From Rhodosorus marinus (taxonomy: Eukaryota > Rhodophyta > Stylonematophyceae > Stylonematales > Stylonemataceae), in contig JAMWBK010000010.1 in NCBI GenBank assembly GCA_029953675.1, positions 1,469,001 through 1,533,000 of the forward strand: 64,000 nucleotides of DNA. The letters are read 5' to 3'. The notes under the pieces were generated by a model that searched no databases, had not been told where the DNA came from, and saw only the letters and a program-made list of their open reading frames with translations. The number at the start of each line of letters is the position of its first letter. Within the stretch, counting starts at the first letter, position 1. Positions 22,354 to 34,044 of this stretch are shown here, in pieces. The translations under genes and the position numbers were made by a program.

Positions 22354-23685
22354 CAACAGACATCTGGGTGCCTTGCGCCCAAACTATCGCACCGTCGCAG
22401 GAGCAAAATCACGTCCCTCCGCCGGAACTACCACTTTGTTGTATAGCCCCAAACTGCAAGTCTTGATTTCCCAATCGAGGACAAGGAACCTTCATTTTTT
22501 GGTTAATTAATATTATCCAGTCAATATTTTAATGTATGAACTCTTGTATTTTCATTACAATAGGTGGACTCAAACGCGAGGCTTACTATTATTGGTGAAA
22601 ATGAGATATGCGTTCATATTATTAAATATTTTCACAGTACAGAAAATTTGAAAAACAGACACTTCGTGGGCGTCGTGGGCGTGTGCTTATTAGGGACTGG
22701 GGGAGGGATTTTGGAGGATTGAGGTTGTGCTTCATTGAAAAGGAGGCGGGCAGTTCGACATGACTGACAGGAATGCCCTTTTGGAACGTGATAGTGGAGG
22801 TCGATCAACAGATAATAATGGACAAAATAGAAGCTGGAGCTTGTGCGAACTCCTGTGATAGCGCTTTGACTTCGGTGTTTCATAGCGATTTTGGCCCATG
22901 CGGGCACAGTCCTTTATGTTTATGTTTCTTTCGTTATTGTGGAGCAGAAAACTCTAGCTCAGCTGCTGTTGAGTTTTATTGGACCGGATCCGTTGGGCTG
23001 CACTTCTCTGAGACTTGTTGTGGCCGGTTTGGGCTTCAACGGAAGAAGAAATGAAATCCACTGGTGTCCACAGTGGATTTCATTCGTTTCGTGACTCTTT
23101 TCCTTGTGTCTCCATACTTGGAAATTTTTGAGGGTTGCATTGCCTTGTTCTGCTTGACTGGGGGTGGATTCTTTTTGTGGGCTGTCCAAATCGTAGCTAG
23201 CCAAACCTGCTCCCAGAAAGGCGGACTTTTTCAATGCTTGGCCTCAGATGAGCTAGCCCAGATTTACCTCCTGAAGATAGTAGACCTTGACCGTTCTCCT
23301 AGCAGTACGCACCACCGTGTGGCAGAACCTATGCAAGCCCCTCGACACTAACTTTCCACTCTGGGAGAAGATCGCAAGCGCCACCGAGGGGTTCACAATA
23401 GGCAGTACCGACTCAAGGTTACAGAAAAGGATTTGTGTGTCTCCCCGCAGGTTTCGTTGGAGTCCGTAGGCTGTTTGTGGGCCTCGCTCCCGTTATATTT
23501 GTATGACGCGTGGATAGCACTTTCTGCTTGCCCGTTGGTGACGATGACGAGGCTCGTACCCAATGGAAGCATCAGTTCGACGCTAGCTGTTAGGCTACCA
23601 CTAGAGTCCTAACAACCTCTAGAGTCCTAGCACTAACCCTCGAGGGCAATCCCGTTATCCGCAGCGATCTTCCACAAGTCCCTTT
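22354..23685. other. Spacer with a perfect inverted repeat
   Basis: No gene could be supported. A hairpin at 23050-23084 is listed separately. The right end is the 3' flank of NAE1. Confidence 0.45.
23050..23084. repeat. Perfect 14-bp inverted repeat (hairpin)
   Basis: Arms AATGAAATCCACTG (23050-23063) and CAGTGGATTTCATT (23071-23084) around a 7-base loop, with further partial pairing outside (GAAGA / CGTTTC). Function unknown; it could be a small mobile-element relic or a structured RNA. Confidence 0.8.
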
Positions 23686-26098
23686 TCACAGCTCGAGAAC
23701 ACTCGTTGTGGCATTGGCCCCATTGAAGATAATCGTATTCTTCACAGGAACAAACTGCCTTGTAAGCAGCTTTACACTCTCCTGGGCGATAATTCCGCCT
23801 AGTATTGATGCAACACTGTGGATTTCGCTTCCGTCATAGCGTAAAAACTGATAAGGGCAACAAAAAAAAAAGCCAGCCGAGGCTGCGCTGTAAGCAGGTT
23901 TTGTTCGTTTCGTTATGTACTGCCGCCCTCTCCCCCGCCAAAGGCACACACACAAACTCGATTATTCCCTACCTCCAACAGCCCCTCCCGCCAAATATTT
24001 ACAGAACCGGGAGGCATGCCCATCTCGCTGAGGATCTGCATGGACTTTGCTTGAAGTTCGACAAAGTGCTTCGAGCTGTCCTCGACAATGTTCCCTAGGG
24101 ACTCCGACAAGTACATGTCCACTGCACGAAAGAATATATACAAATGCGCGATGCTACTCTCCTCCTTTAAAGCGCGCTCCAAGTCAGCCGAGCAAGACTT
24201 GAGTTCGTCCTCCAGTGGACGAGTCCTTTTTGTAACGGTGATCCAAAACCACAAGACAAAGACTCAGAACAATTTGGCAGTAGTCCGCGGTTGGGTGAGC
24301 TCACTCTGTTACCTCTGAACGCTCAAATATGGCGCCAAATTCGTGAAGTATTGCACTTGTGTAGCCGACATAGTTTCTGTTCTGGTGTCATGCGCTATTT
24401 TATCCACATACGAGGCGATCTTCTCCGAGTCCTTCCGAGATTTAGATTGATAGACCCTCTGGAGACCTACGTAGGACTCCGTATCCGATGTCATGTCCGG
24501 CAACTTCCCTGAGACAGGAAGCCTCCCTACTTAGCAGCAGCGCGGTGGGTGCAGATTGGTTAGAAAATGCGGTCCGGCGGCTTCGGAAGGAGTTTGTCTC
24601 GTGTTCTGGTTTCGGAAGACCTTTCTCGCACCTTCCTCCTCAATGAACTTCCTCACACTGGCTACGAACAGCCAAAACGAGCCGTTCAAAGATGAACTCG
24701 GCCCCCTGCCATCCTCACCCCCTCGTGCGTCGAAAGCTTCGGAGGAGAGAACGTTCCTTTCAGGTGAAAACCTCACCAAGTACGCCTTTCGTAGCGCCTG
24801 ATGATAGAAGAAGGAATCTGTGCTTGAGTGCGGAATCCTTACGCGCAGTTTTTTCTGGCTCTGTTTCCGCCCGCCTTAGTCCGATAAACGCAGGCCGAAT
24901 CGTTGATGTTGTTGTCGCTCACCTCATCAAAGTTTTCCTCTTCGTTGGAACGTCGCCAGCTTTCTAAGAGCTCCCGAATGCCTTCAACATCACGTCTCTC
25001 CACAATTCGCACAAGGCTGTTTCGGTTCTTCCAATCCATTGACGCTTTTACTAGCAGCACAACGTACGGGACGTGCTTGTGACTGAAGTCATCAAGCGCA
25101 TCCAGATCGAACTTGGCTGCGTACTCAACCTATCGAGCAAAGTTCACATCCGAGCTTATTCTCAGCCTTTCTCATATGGAAACCCCATCAACGGTTGGCG
25201 CGCGATGTCGCCTTACCAACTCCGGAAATGGATCTGAGAGACATAAATTTGATAGCTGCTTGCTATCTACGCCATCTCTGCTGTTTTCGATCAAGTGTTC
25301 AGGAACGATGATCCTGACGAGACCAAACAGACCGTTTATTCGACAGATCATGAGTGGGACTTTGGCGCTGTAGCAAGCTGATGCCACTTTCTGAAGCACT
25401 GGACCATAGGAAAGGTCAGCAGCAATGACGAGCGAGTAGGTGCTGAAAAAGTGACCTAAATCTGATTGCAGTGCGTGATAGCGAGATCAGTACATGCGAG
25501 TGAGCTGTGAGATTAGACATGCACCTTCGGTGGAGAGAGATACGAGTCAGAGCTACCTTCGGTGCGATTGAGGACGTCGCTGATGTCCTCAGAGACATAG
25601 TTTCCCTCCACTGCATGGTTCAGATCGCGAAGTAGCATTGAGCAAGCCTCAGCGCGGTTGACATTCTTCCTGACCTAGAGTGCGAAAAGATCAGAGGCTT
25701 AGTACGAGACATAATACAAAGGTACGTGAAATTCTTCGTGCTCTGACTCTTGGAAACAATGTTTTCTTGGCAAACAACGGACCTGGTCCTCCGTGACGAA
25801 AAAGTTCCGCCCAAGGTCGCGAACAGTACAGTTCTTTCCATCAATCAAAGTGAACGCACCAATGCCCGGGAGAACGAGACTCTTCAGGGACTCAGTTCCC
25901 AGCGCAGACGAGTTAATCACACAAACATGAGCATCTTCAAGTCTCTCCTGTCCAGCATCTCCCCAAACCCTACCAGTCACATACCGGAAAGTACCAATCT
26001 TGAGCACCAACCAAACAAACAAATAAAATGACGCTTTTCGACAGAGATCTTTCTCATCCAAACCTTATCTGACGATCGTATCTCTCAGCTCGATCCAT
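23686..26098 (-). CDS. NAE1: NEDD8-activating enzyme E1 regulatory subunit (NAE1/APP-BP1)
   Basis: Multi-exon minus-strand gene. Exon 1 (26064-26098) encodes MDRAERYDRQIR and joins exon 2 (25783-25969) to give YDRQIRVWGDAGQERLEDAH, the signature start of E1-type ThiF folds. Exon 2 continues with LVLPGIGAFTLIDG and DLGRNFFV. Later exons show NVNRAEACSMLLRDLNHAV, VPLMICRINGLFGLVRIIVPEH, LCLSDPFPEL, SESLGNIVEDSS and finally YDGSEIHSVASILGGIIAQE, KLLTRQFVPV and FNGANATTSVLEL before the stop. Known role: with UBA3 it forms the heterodimer that activates NEDD8 for cullin modification; this subunit lacks the catalytic cysteine by design. Homology covers the whole family length, so the gene looks intact. 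Middle exon edges were not all fixed. Confidence 0.92.
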
Positions 26099-27101
26099 CG
26101 CCGGAAGTAGCGACAGATCAACCCGAACAACTTTGCAAAAACAGCAAGAGAGAAAAGCCAAGACTCCAGTTCGGTGTCTTCCCAAACCATGAACTAAGCT
26201 ATTCAGCACTCTTCCCAGTCGAACAGACTGACCTTGTTGTCTTCCATTGATCTGCAACTCGCTTCGCCTGCACTTACCTACACTCGTGACTTTCTTCCGC
26301 ACCCGGCATCGTATAGAACTTCCTCTGGAGTGCCCACCACAAGAGAGGCTCTGACAATCGGCCTACTGCGTAGGAGAAGGACGAGATGAATATGGGATGG
26401 TTGGAGAGGCGGTAGAGATGTTTCATGATGCATTGAATGGATAGCTTGCTCATCTTCATCCTCTCCGACTCCATGCCGGATCATCGTCCTCACGCAGACG
26501 GCTCAGTCAAGCATGAGAGTCTCGTACAATCACCACGACGGGATGATTTTTTGGATTGTTGGAGAGGTAGAAGAGATGGTGCAGCAATTTGATAATCAAC
26601 CATTGCCCCCTTTTATAGTCTCCGCTTTCTGCGGTGCTCCCCATCCATATCACGTCGTCCCGCAGAGCTCTTTAGCATGTCTGTTCGGGATGGTGCTTAC
26701 ACCGTGTCTGCGGGGGAGGATGAGATGATCTTGGGATGTGATAGTTTATGAGTATCTACAGAGAATGGCTTTGTTTCCTTTCATATGATTATACACATAG
26801 CATAGCTTTGCACCGCTTTGGAGCTGTTTTGCTATTTCTCCTCGTCCAGCTCACGAGTTGGTGATAATCCCAGGCCGACAGGATAGGGAAGGCTGAGATG
26901 ATCAAGAGCATGCCCATGAATATCAGAGTTGCCTTTGATACAATAGTGTGCAGATTTATATAGAACTAATAGATATGACCGATGGTAATTGAAAGTGCAG
27001 TAAGGACACCAGTCACCAGCGCTCTAGTTTGGCCTTGCCAGAATGTTTGGGCTGCCAAAGACTGGCTGACAGATTAAAGCGTCACGGTCACGGTTTGGAA
27101 T
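26099..27101. other. Intergenic, no supported gene
   Basis: Promoter side of NAE1 and 3' flank of the SAYSvFN gene. Only short frames are present; none resembles a known protein. Confidence 0.45.
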
Positions 27102-27611
27102 TCACCTTCTCCGTACTCTTGCTTCCCTGTAGATTTGCTTCCGTGTCTCTTGGAGCAGGCGGTCCATTCGCTCGCTTTCCGTTTCTTCCTTCGGCTTCGG
27201 CTTCGGCTTTGGTGGGTTGGCAGCTCCACCTTGGGTTTTGCCGGTTTCCTTCCTGCGCAGATAGAAAGCGGACACGACTTTTCAATTAGCAAGCAACATG
27301 CGCCTTTTTGGGCGGGGAAGGGGGGAGGATGGAAGAGATTCATCTTACACGTCTTTGTGCATCATCTCATCCTCAAACTGTGCAGCAGTCAGCTGTCCAT
27401 CAAGCCTCTCGCCATCTTTGTTAAAAACTGAATACGCGCTCATACCCGACGCTCGATTTCCCAATCCCACAGTCAGCAATCCAACAAGGATAGACAAAGA
27501 TATATACAATGCCAAAGCCTTGTTGTGCCAAACACCAACAGCAAAGCCCCCAGCAGCCCAGGCGATTCCTAAACCAGTCCACCCAGCCACTCCCATCCTC
27601 CCCAACGCCAT
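27102..27611 (-). CDS. SAYSD1: SAYSvFN-domain ER membrane protein (SAYSD1-like)
   Basis: Two exons, 27349-27611 and 27102-27252, give 137 aa in phase. The diagnostic block SAYSVFNKDGERLDGQLTAA followed by QFEDEM is the SAYSvFN domain. Before it lie two hydrophobic segments (WTGLGIAWAAGGFAVGV and LALYISLSILVGLLTVGL), matching the membrane anchor seen in the human protein. The C-terminal tail is Lys/Pro/Glu-rich (PPKPKPKPKEE) and ends with RREARVRRR-like basic residues. Known role of human SAYSD1: ER membrane receptor for UFMylated ribosomes in quality control of stalled translocation. Order of domains here is membrane segments first, SAYSvFN after, as in the family. Confidence 0.85.
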
Positions 27612-28308
27612 CCTCTACACGTTCCAGAACCCAGCTACAAGGATATCCAACTAGTCCATTTGAATCGATGACAATCTAATGCTCTCCTTGTCCTGAACAG
27701 AAGACAGAGCAGTGGCAGGAAACATAAACGCCCTCACCAAACTCGATGCCAAAGCAGCCCTTTGTACGCAATACACTGTTCCTAGTGTCCCATGCGGCGC
27801 TGGGACATTTTTCCAGATCGGCATTGAGGGTCAAGGTTTTACAACGACCAGGCAGGCTTAATAATGCGCAATGGATATTCCTGCGATGATACCTGATTGA
27901 TGGTATCGAGGCAAAAGACGGGCATCCTGAGGCGCTGGTTCTGCGCAGTTCATGGGTCTCCGATTTCTCGTCCGTGGTGCTGTAGCGCCAAACACCGCCC
28001 GTGTGGCGGGAGAACGCATAGATCCTGCAGGGGGCACAACCCTCGTTGAAAGAACCATTTCTCTGCGCCCAAGATGCTTTTCTGAACGGAATTTCGCGTC
28101 ACACCCAATTGGGCACGCATCGATTTAATAGTTACACTGTTGCCGAGCTTTTGTACAGTTCTAGGTCTTGGGTTAGAATTCTTGTCCGAATACCTGACGG
28201 GAAGGGTGGCCAACGAATGAATTTAAGCTGTACAACGGGTCGAAATGGCTCTGTAGATCCCCGGGCGTCTCCCTCCTGGAATCCGTACAGTGTAGCGGAA
28301 CGTAATCG
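27612..28308. other. Intergenic, no supported feature
   Basis: Between the start of the SAYSvFN gene and the stop of the sugar-transporter gene. Frames here are shadows or random; no repeat recognised. Confidence 0.45.
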
Positions 28309-29543
28309 CTATGCATGTTTCGCTGTTTCCTTCGCATCCTTAAACGCTAGTCTCTCTCTGTATTTGACCAAGGCGTACAAAAGAGAGCCGAACGCACTGA
28401 TACAAGAGCCGATTCCAGTTCCTATCTCCTTGCAAAGGAACATGTGTCAAGACAGTCCAGGTGTTGAGTGGTGTCCATCTTACATACGGAGTCACGTGAT
28501 CCACGTCGTTTCAGATATGTGCCGCTTACCGGTTGATATGAAACCAGAGTCAAACACTGTAAAGCTAATAACCATGAGGACAACATCTTTCATCTGAGCA
28601 GTGATTGTATGAGTTAGTGGCGAGTTTCTAGAAGTGTTGTCGTATGTGCTGTGGTTAAGAACGAATCCCATCAACGACGACGCAAGCAGGGTGCCAAAAA
28701 AAGGCTTGCTGCCGTTTCCTTCCAAAATATACGCGATTCCATCCGTCATCTATTTGATCAACGAGCAACAGCTATTCAGCCCCAAGTTGCATTCTCGAAT
28801 GCAGACTTGCGCACCTGCGTATACTCACCTCTCCGCAAAGGTATGATAGCAGCGCCAGGGGTACTATGCTTAGCAGGCTAGTTAGGGCCAAAAGCTGCAA
28901 AGAATCAATAGTGCTGTCCTGGTGGCTCTTCTTGATGAGAACTACATACATGGAGGTTGATATATTGGCAAGTATCGCAAGCATGTACCTGTCCAGGGTC
29001 ATTGGGAATGAAACCGTGAGAAATTCTGCACCTCGGACTACCCGCAATAAGCAAGCACTTTGTCTTTTGAGAGTCAAGACGTCCACATAGCTCGTACCCT
29101 CTCAAGTCGAAAAGAAAATCTTTCGAGCCTGCGACAAGCGCTCCGGTGACGACCACCACTACTGACAGAAGCACTTGCGCATTAAACGCCTTTCCGAGAA
29201 GCCAGCATTCGAAAACCAATACCCAGAGACTAGACGTCCTTCGCAACGTACTGAACATTAGCAGGCTAGTCAGGTTCATGGCACTCATGGAAGCCGTCAT
29301 GTTCATAAAGTAGGAGAAGGTCAGCCCAGCCAAAGGTCTCCAAGGCGGATTCGACGGCTTCCGCACCAGTCCACAAGGAATTAGAACCGAAAATATTAAA
29401 ATCGTCATCAAATTCTGGAAAGTCAGGATCAACGTCGGAAAGTGAAAGCCATACGAACTCATCAACGACTTGTTTAGGGTCGAGATGAGAATTGATGACG
29501 AGAGATAGTAGAATCCCCCAATCACGGATCGTAGCTTTTCCAT
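28309..29543 (-). CDS. Nucleotide-sugar transporter-like carrier (SLC35/DMT family)
   Basis: Four exons: 29098-29543, 28829-28988, 28530-28749, 28309-28421, giving 312 aa with correct phases. Many hydrophobic helices are visible. The N-terminus reads VIGGFYYLSSSILISTLNK; mid-protein shows LTFSYFMNMTASMSAMNLTS and VLLSVVVVVTGALVAGSKD; the end reads NSPLTHTITAQMKDVV and FGSLLYALVKYRER. The PLT-x-T-x-x-x-x-KD block before the last helices and the final LVKYRE are typical of GDP-mannose/UDP-sugar and triose-phosphate-type SLC35 proteins. Substrate cannot be told from sequence; Golgi or ER location is likely since no transit peptide precedes the first helix. The start chosen is the ATG of MEKLRSVIGG. 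Confidence 0.82.
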
Positions 29544-30089
29544 TCCGTATCCTCCGCACCTCTCTCTCTCTCTCCCTCTCAAATTTTTAACCAGTTTCCA
29601 TCGATCCCAAAAAAAAATTCCATCCTGGTTCACTGCCGTACCTTTTCCAAATCGATACGAAGTCAGTTGAACCCTCAAGAATGTACTAAGTCTTCTAGCT
29701 CAGCGTGAGAGGATCGACACACCTAAAACAACGGAAGAATTTTGATCGTATCAGATTCTATCCAATGAAAATTCGTAACAGCAAACTGCATGATAAATTC
29801 TGATATATAAATAATCCATATATCACTTTTTTTTTACTTACTATCTTTATATTTTTTATCTATGAAGAGGCTTAAGAGAATGCCACGTGTCCGTAGACAG
29901 GGGAAGGAATTTGTTTTGAGTATGGCCAATTATACAGATACGCGTGTCTCGAAAGGACTTTCTCGGTTGACCTGTTGCTCGTTCCCAGTTGGGTACGTTA
30001 GTCTGGGGTGGTTACGAGGAATCAGCCTTCCCGATTGGAGGCTTGTAATGCAAGGAGTAAGAAGTAAAAGCACAACTACTTCAATGAAT
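29544..30089. other. Intergenic, AT-rich
   Basis: Promoter side of the SLC35-like gene, with CT repeats near 29560-29580. No gene supported. Confidence 0.45.
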
Positions 30090-30448
30090 TTCTAACATTC
30101 AGGTTCGGGATGCTCCAGCCTTCAGGACTACCCTCGGGTTACTCCTCCAAAGACGTCTGTTTAGGGCCGCCATTGGGCTCGTGAGATAGGGGTAGAACCG
30201 GGATCCAAATGCCGCTTGAAGGATCGGAGAACGGTCACCGTGGCCCTCTCGCTCAGCCGTCCCAACGCTTCCAGAGCGATCGGGAAAAAGTTGTCGATTG
30301 CCGGAGGACTCCCAGCATACTTATGGATGTTCCGAAGAGCAGCGTCGTAAGGGGCGACGCACGGTCTAGCAGCAGTGCGTTGTACTAGTGCAGCATGTAG
30401 GGGGCTTGCTACAGTGACATCGAAGAGCAGCAGGCCCGGGTTCGACAC
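30090..30448 (-). mobile_element. Retroelement relic (C-terminal part of a non-LTR-type reverse transcriptase ORF)
   Basis: A minus-strand frame (30161-30448) reads LLLFDVTVASPLHAALVQRT, then a spacer and NFFPIALEALGRLSERATVT. The pattern DVTV-x-x-P ... AA-x-x-K-x-KY ... F-x-P-x-A-x-E-x-G is that found at the C-terminal end of LINE-like polyproteins of algae and other eukaryotes, recalled from family knowledge. Downstream the frame stops at 30161, while a second frame continues as AALNRRLWRSNPRVVLKAG, suggesting a frameshift. Only this tail is present; no RT domain or target-site duplication was found, so it is a dead fragment. Confidence 0.5.
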
Positions 30449-30720
30449 TCACCCGCTGATTCCTCATGAGACCTGCGGAAGTACGACGAGTTGTAGTCCG
30501 AGATACAGGTGGCCAATGCGATATACACGATAAATTCTTTTGCGTTTAGTAGTCAAGGGTTCAGTCACACTCGACACGAAGCTCAAGCTCATACAGAAGA
30601 CTAGAGTTGATTGCCCTATGCCCCACAAGGACCAGCAAACCATTCGCGTGATGCAGAATTTTGCTATTTGTATCTTTGCAAGATCAATACCAATTTACTA
30701 TTTATACATCTTGAAGCAGA
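30449..30720. other. Spacer
   Basis: Sequence between the retroelement relic and the plastid-protein gene. Nothing else seen. Confidence 0.45.
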
Positions 30721-31524
30721 TCACTCATCTCTGCCTACCGTTTCCTTAGATTGCGGCTTCGCTTCTACCTTGTTCTCCTCGTCAGACTTGCCGAAACCGA
30801 ACATGCCTCCGAAGACTTTCTTGATCGATCCCATGGTGTCTGCCTGGTCGTCAACGTAGCCCTGATACCGAGTGAAATGGGAGAGCGAAATCATTCAGAG
30901 CAGCCCTACTGCGAGCGGTGCAAAAGTCTGCAGATGAGAAGGTTCCCGCACCTGATCAACGTATGAACCCTCCACATCCACGTGCGACTTGAAGAAGTCC
31001 TTCGCAGAACCAGTTGCGTCGCGTCGAAGTCTACCCTCCTGTGTTTGAATGAATATGAAGGCTCCAGGTGTTAGGGAAAATTGTTGAAAGTTTGTCTATG
31101 GCCTTGCTCTACGTTTACCTCCAGAAGGGAGACGCGGCCCTCGAAAGCCTTCAGCTCTTCTCCTCGGAGCTTATTAATCTGCGACATGGAAGCTAGTTTC
31201 TCCAGTGCCATGGCCTCTTCTCCTCCACATGCCATCAAGACTGTGTCAACGTCCTCTTCTGAATATTCCTATACTCGCCATAAGAGGCTGTTCGTTCAGC
31301 GATGCGAATTTTGCGCGATTTTTTGCTCTAATATGTAGAAACCTTACTGGAAAGGCATTTTGCAGGCTGGAGACGGTCTCATCCCAGACGGAAGTTGTGT
31401 TGCCTGCCTTTTTCTTTGTCCCATTCTCCTGCATTCTCACTGAAGCCACATTCTTTCTAGACGCACAGACTCTCCGACTCTCAGTCGACAACCTCAGACC
31501 AGCTCCATTCACGAAACACGCCAT
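30721..31524 (-). CDS. Plastid-targeted protein of unknown function (184 aa)
   Basis: Four exons: 31348-31524, 31119-31268, 30952-31038, 30721-30861, all in phase. The N-terminus MACFVNGAGLRLSTESRRV, Ser/Arg-rich and with an early Phe, followed by ASVRMQENG, looks like a red-algal transit peptide with a cleavage region near residue 30. The mature part has a helical block (EEDVDTVLMACGGEEAMALE, then a Met/Leu-rich helix), two similar short blocks, GSYVDQ and GYVDDQ, and a Gly/Phe motif KKVFGGMFGFGK. No catalytic motif is visible. I do not recognise the family. A stromal or thylakoid-associated regulatory protein is possible but is only a guess. Confidence 0.68.
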
Positions 31525-32411
31525 GTTGAAAAGTTGACTAGAAATCACTACCTAAACCAGCGAAACTCAGTAGTACAGACAGACACAGGAAATTTGAACT
31601 TTCCAACCTTCACCTCCCTCCGTCTGAATTGTATAGCTTCAGCATTGTTCACCAACTATAAAGATGACAGTATGTATAGCTAAATCGCAATACCACCAGA
31701 GCACATCCTCTTCAAGCAAAAGTGCTATCTCTCAATATTAGCTTTTCCCCACCACCCAATAGAAATAAAGAATAGACGAAAAAAGGATCACCTCGTTTGG
31801 TTTGTTTTGTGGCCGAAATGAAAAATCGTGAAGGACGCGTGTCCTTAAATCAACGAATGAATAAGCAGTTAGTATCTAGTGCGATATTGGTTGTTCTGTT
31901 GAGTAGGACGGGGTTCCTCTGTTGGGATAATTTTTCGGATGCTCTGTATGCGGTATGTGGCTTGGGTGAGGGTGAACGGCACTGTAGTAGTGCTCCGGTC
32001 CTCCTGAGAGTGCGACATATCTGAATACCCTTGCGGTGAACGCACCATCAAACTACCTATCAGAACTGGGCGTGTCAAAGTTGAATCCCGGTGGTCGACT
32101 TGGGTAACATGGTCGGGTGGGACGTAGCGTTCTAAGTTGGCTCGCCTTCTTGTACGAAGATGGCACTCAGCGTTATTTACTGTGTGATGAGAGAACGGAA
32201 GCGACACGCTTCCCAGCTCTACGCTATGCTAAATACGTTTTCGGTATGAGATGCACACTTTGCCTACGAGATAATGTAAGTTTATTTCTTACGCTCTCAT
32301 GACAAAATTGTATGGGGAGTCGGTAACTTCAAAAGTTACCGATGTACTCGCACGTATCCGGATTAGATTACAGCTCGTTTCACATCATTTTTCTAGTTGG
32401 CAGTGGACTGC
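31525..32411. other. Intergenic, with small hairpin near the PDI 3' end
   Basis: Contains a 9-bp inverted repeat, CGGTAACTT / AAGTTACCG at 32321-32341, just downstream of the PDI stop; it may sit in the 3' UTR. No gene supported. Confidence 0.45.
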
Positions 32412-34044
32412 TTACAGTTCTTCCTCATCGTCGTCCTCCTCCTCGTCCTCCTCATATTCCTCGTCGTATTCCTCCTCATAATCATCATCTTCTCCTTCCT
32501 CAGGCTCCTCCGGCTCCTCTCCTTCGGCCGACTCAAGATCCTCTGGCAGGTCAAAGCTCGTTCCACAGTTTTTATGGAGGAACTCAGCGAATTCCTTCAG
32601 AGTTCGTCCTCCGTTGTAGGGAATGGGCTTGTCTTTCTTGCCAGCTGGGAAGAATGTAAGGGTCGGGTAACCCTTCGCGGCGTGCGGCGGTGGTGCATCG
32701 TTCTCGGTGGCGTCCATCTTCGCAATTACAATTGACTCAACACCGCTGAGCTTCGAAGCAAGTTCATCGTAAATTGGAGCAAGTTTCTTGCAGTGGCCGC
32801 ACCACGGAGCGTACTGCTCAACGAGCACGTCCTTAGTATCGTCCATGACAAGTTCCTCCCAAGTGCTCCCGACAATGACCTTGACGGGCTCGTCGTTCTT
32901 CTCGGGTTTGGCCGCGGACTTAAGATTGGGCTTGAGCTCTCCGGCAATGTACTTCTTGGTCCATGCAGCGACCGAGTCCGCAGTGAATTCTTCCTCGAAG
33001 AGATACTTCGTAAGTCCATCGAACTCAACGATGGCAAGCGCTGGATCAGCAGTGACACCAAGCTGATCCTTGAAGCTACCGAGTTCCTTGGCATCAATCC
33101 AAGCGAACTTCACCTTGCCATTGCCCACCAGCTGCCTGGCCGCGTCGGTCATAACCTTCTTCTGCTCATCATGCTTGGCATTGCCTGGCTCGGCAAACAG
33201 AATGACGCATGGGCTTTCGATGTAGGTCTGAGCGGTATCCCTTGACAGCTCTCCGAAGAGTGGTGTGGCTGCACCCGTGCAAATATCGCCGAGCTTCTCA
33301 GAAACATCGACGGTGCTGTACTCTGCTTCCTCCTCACCGAAGGTCTTCAAGATGACCTGACCAGCACTGGCCTTACTCTTGGCGATCAAAGCTTCAGCAT
33401 CAGCAGCAGAAGCCTTGAAGAATGCACCGTTTCCAGCGAGGTCTCCCTTGGTGGCCCTGGCGATCTTTTCGAACTCCGCCTCCTTCGTCTCATCACCGGT
33501 GATGATGACGAATGCTGCCTTCTCATCCTTCAACAGATCGGCGATTCCGTCCTTGGTGATATCAGACAGAATCGGCCTCAAAGCATCAACCATGAAGTTC
33601 ACGATGGACTTCTGGTCACGGCCGCCAGAGTAATCCTGGAGCACCTTTCCGCCCTGGAAGAGCTTCAGAGTTGGAAACCCTTGGACGCCGTACTCTTGGG
33701 CAAGATCCTATTTTGCAAGTAGACACGGAAGATACGGTTAAAAGCTGTGACGTACTTTGAGCCCAGAACCATATTTATAACACTGCCCAGACACCTACCT
33801 TCTCGATCGTTGCATCGACGTCGGCAAGGACAACCTTTCCCTTTAGCTCGGTGGCGGCCTCAATGTAGGCCGATGCCATTTTCTTGCAGTGTCCACACCA
33901 TGGGGCGTAGAACTTTACAAGGGTCGGCACATCCCCTTTAATAGTTTCCGTGAAGTTCTCCTTCGTAAGATTCAGCACATCCTCCGCATCTCCAAGGGCG
34001 AGCCCCAGAAGACCAACAAACGCAAACGTGTAAAGAAGTCTCAT
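32412..34044 (-). CDS. PDI: Protein disulfide isomerase with two CGHC thioredoxin domains
   Basis: Two exons, 33799-34044 and 32412-33707, encode 513 aa. The start is the ATG before RLLYTFAFVGLLGLALG, a clean signal peptide; an upstream TTG frame is not a start. Two thioredoxin domains carry APWCGHCKK (Cys50/Cys53, and near residue 380), separated by b and b' domains, the standard a-b-b'-a' order of PDI. Known role: disulfide formation and isomerisation in the ER lumen. The C-terminus is a very acidic tail of roughly 40 residues ending EEEL, a weak variant of the KDEL/HDEL retrieval signal. The CT-rich DNA of the tail (32415-32530) is a slippery trinucleotide repeat. Confidence 0.95.

Noticed and set aside
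28046-28597. 183-residue plus-strand frame
   Set aside because: It lies antisense to the last two exons of the SLC35-like gene and has no protein-like conservation.
30430-30460. GGTTCGACACTC resembling a tRNA B box
   Set aside because: The flanking bases do not form a T-arm stem and no A box or acceptor stem is present; it lies in the retroelement relic.
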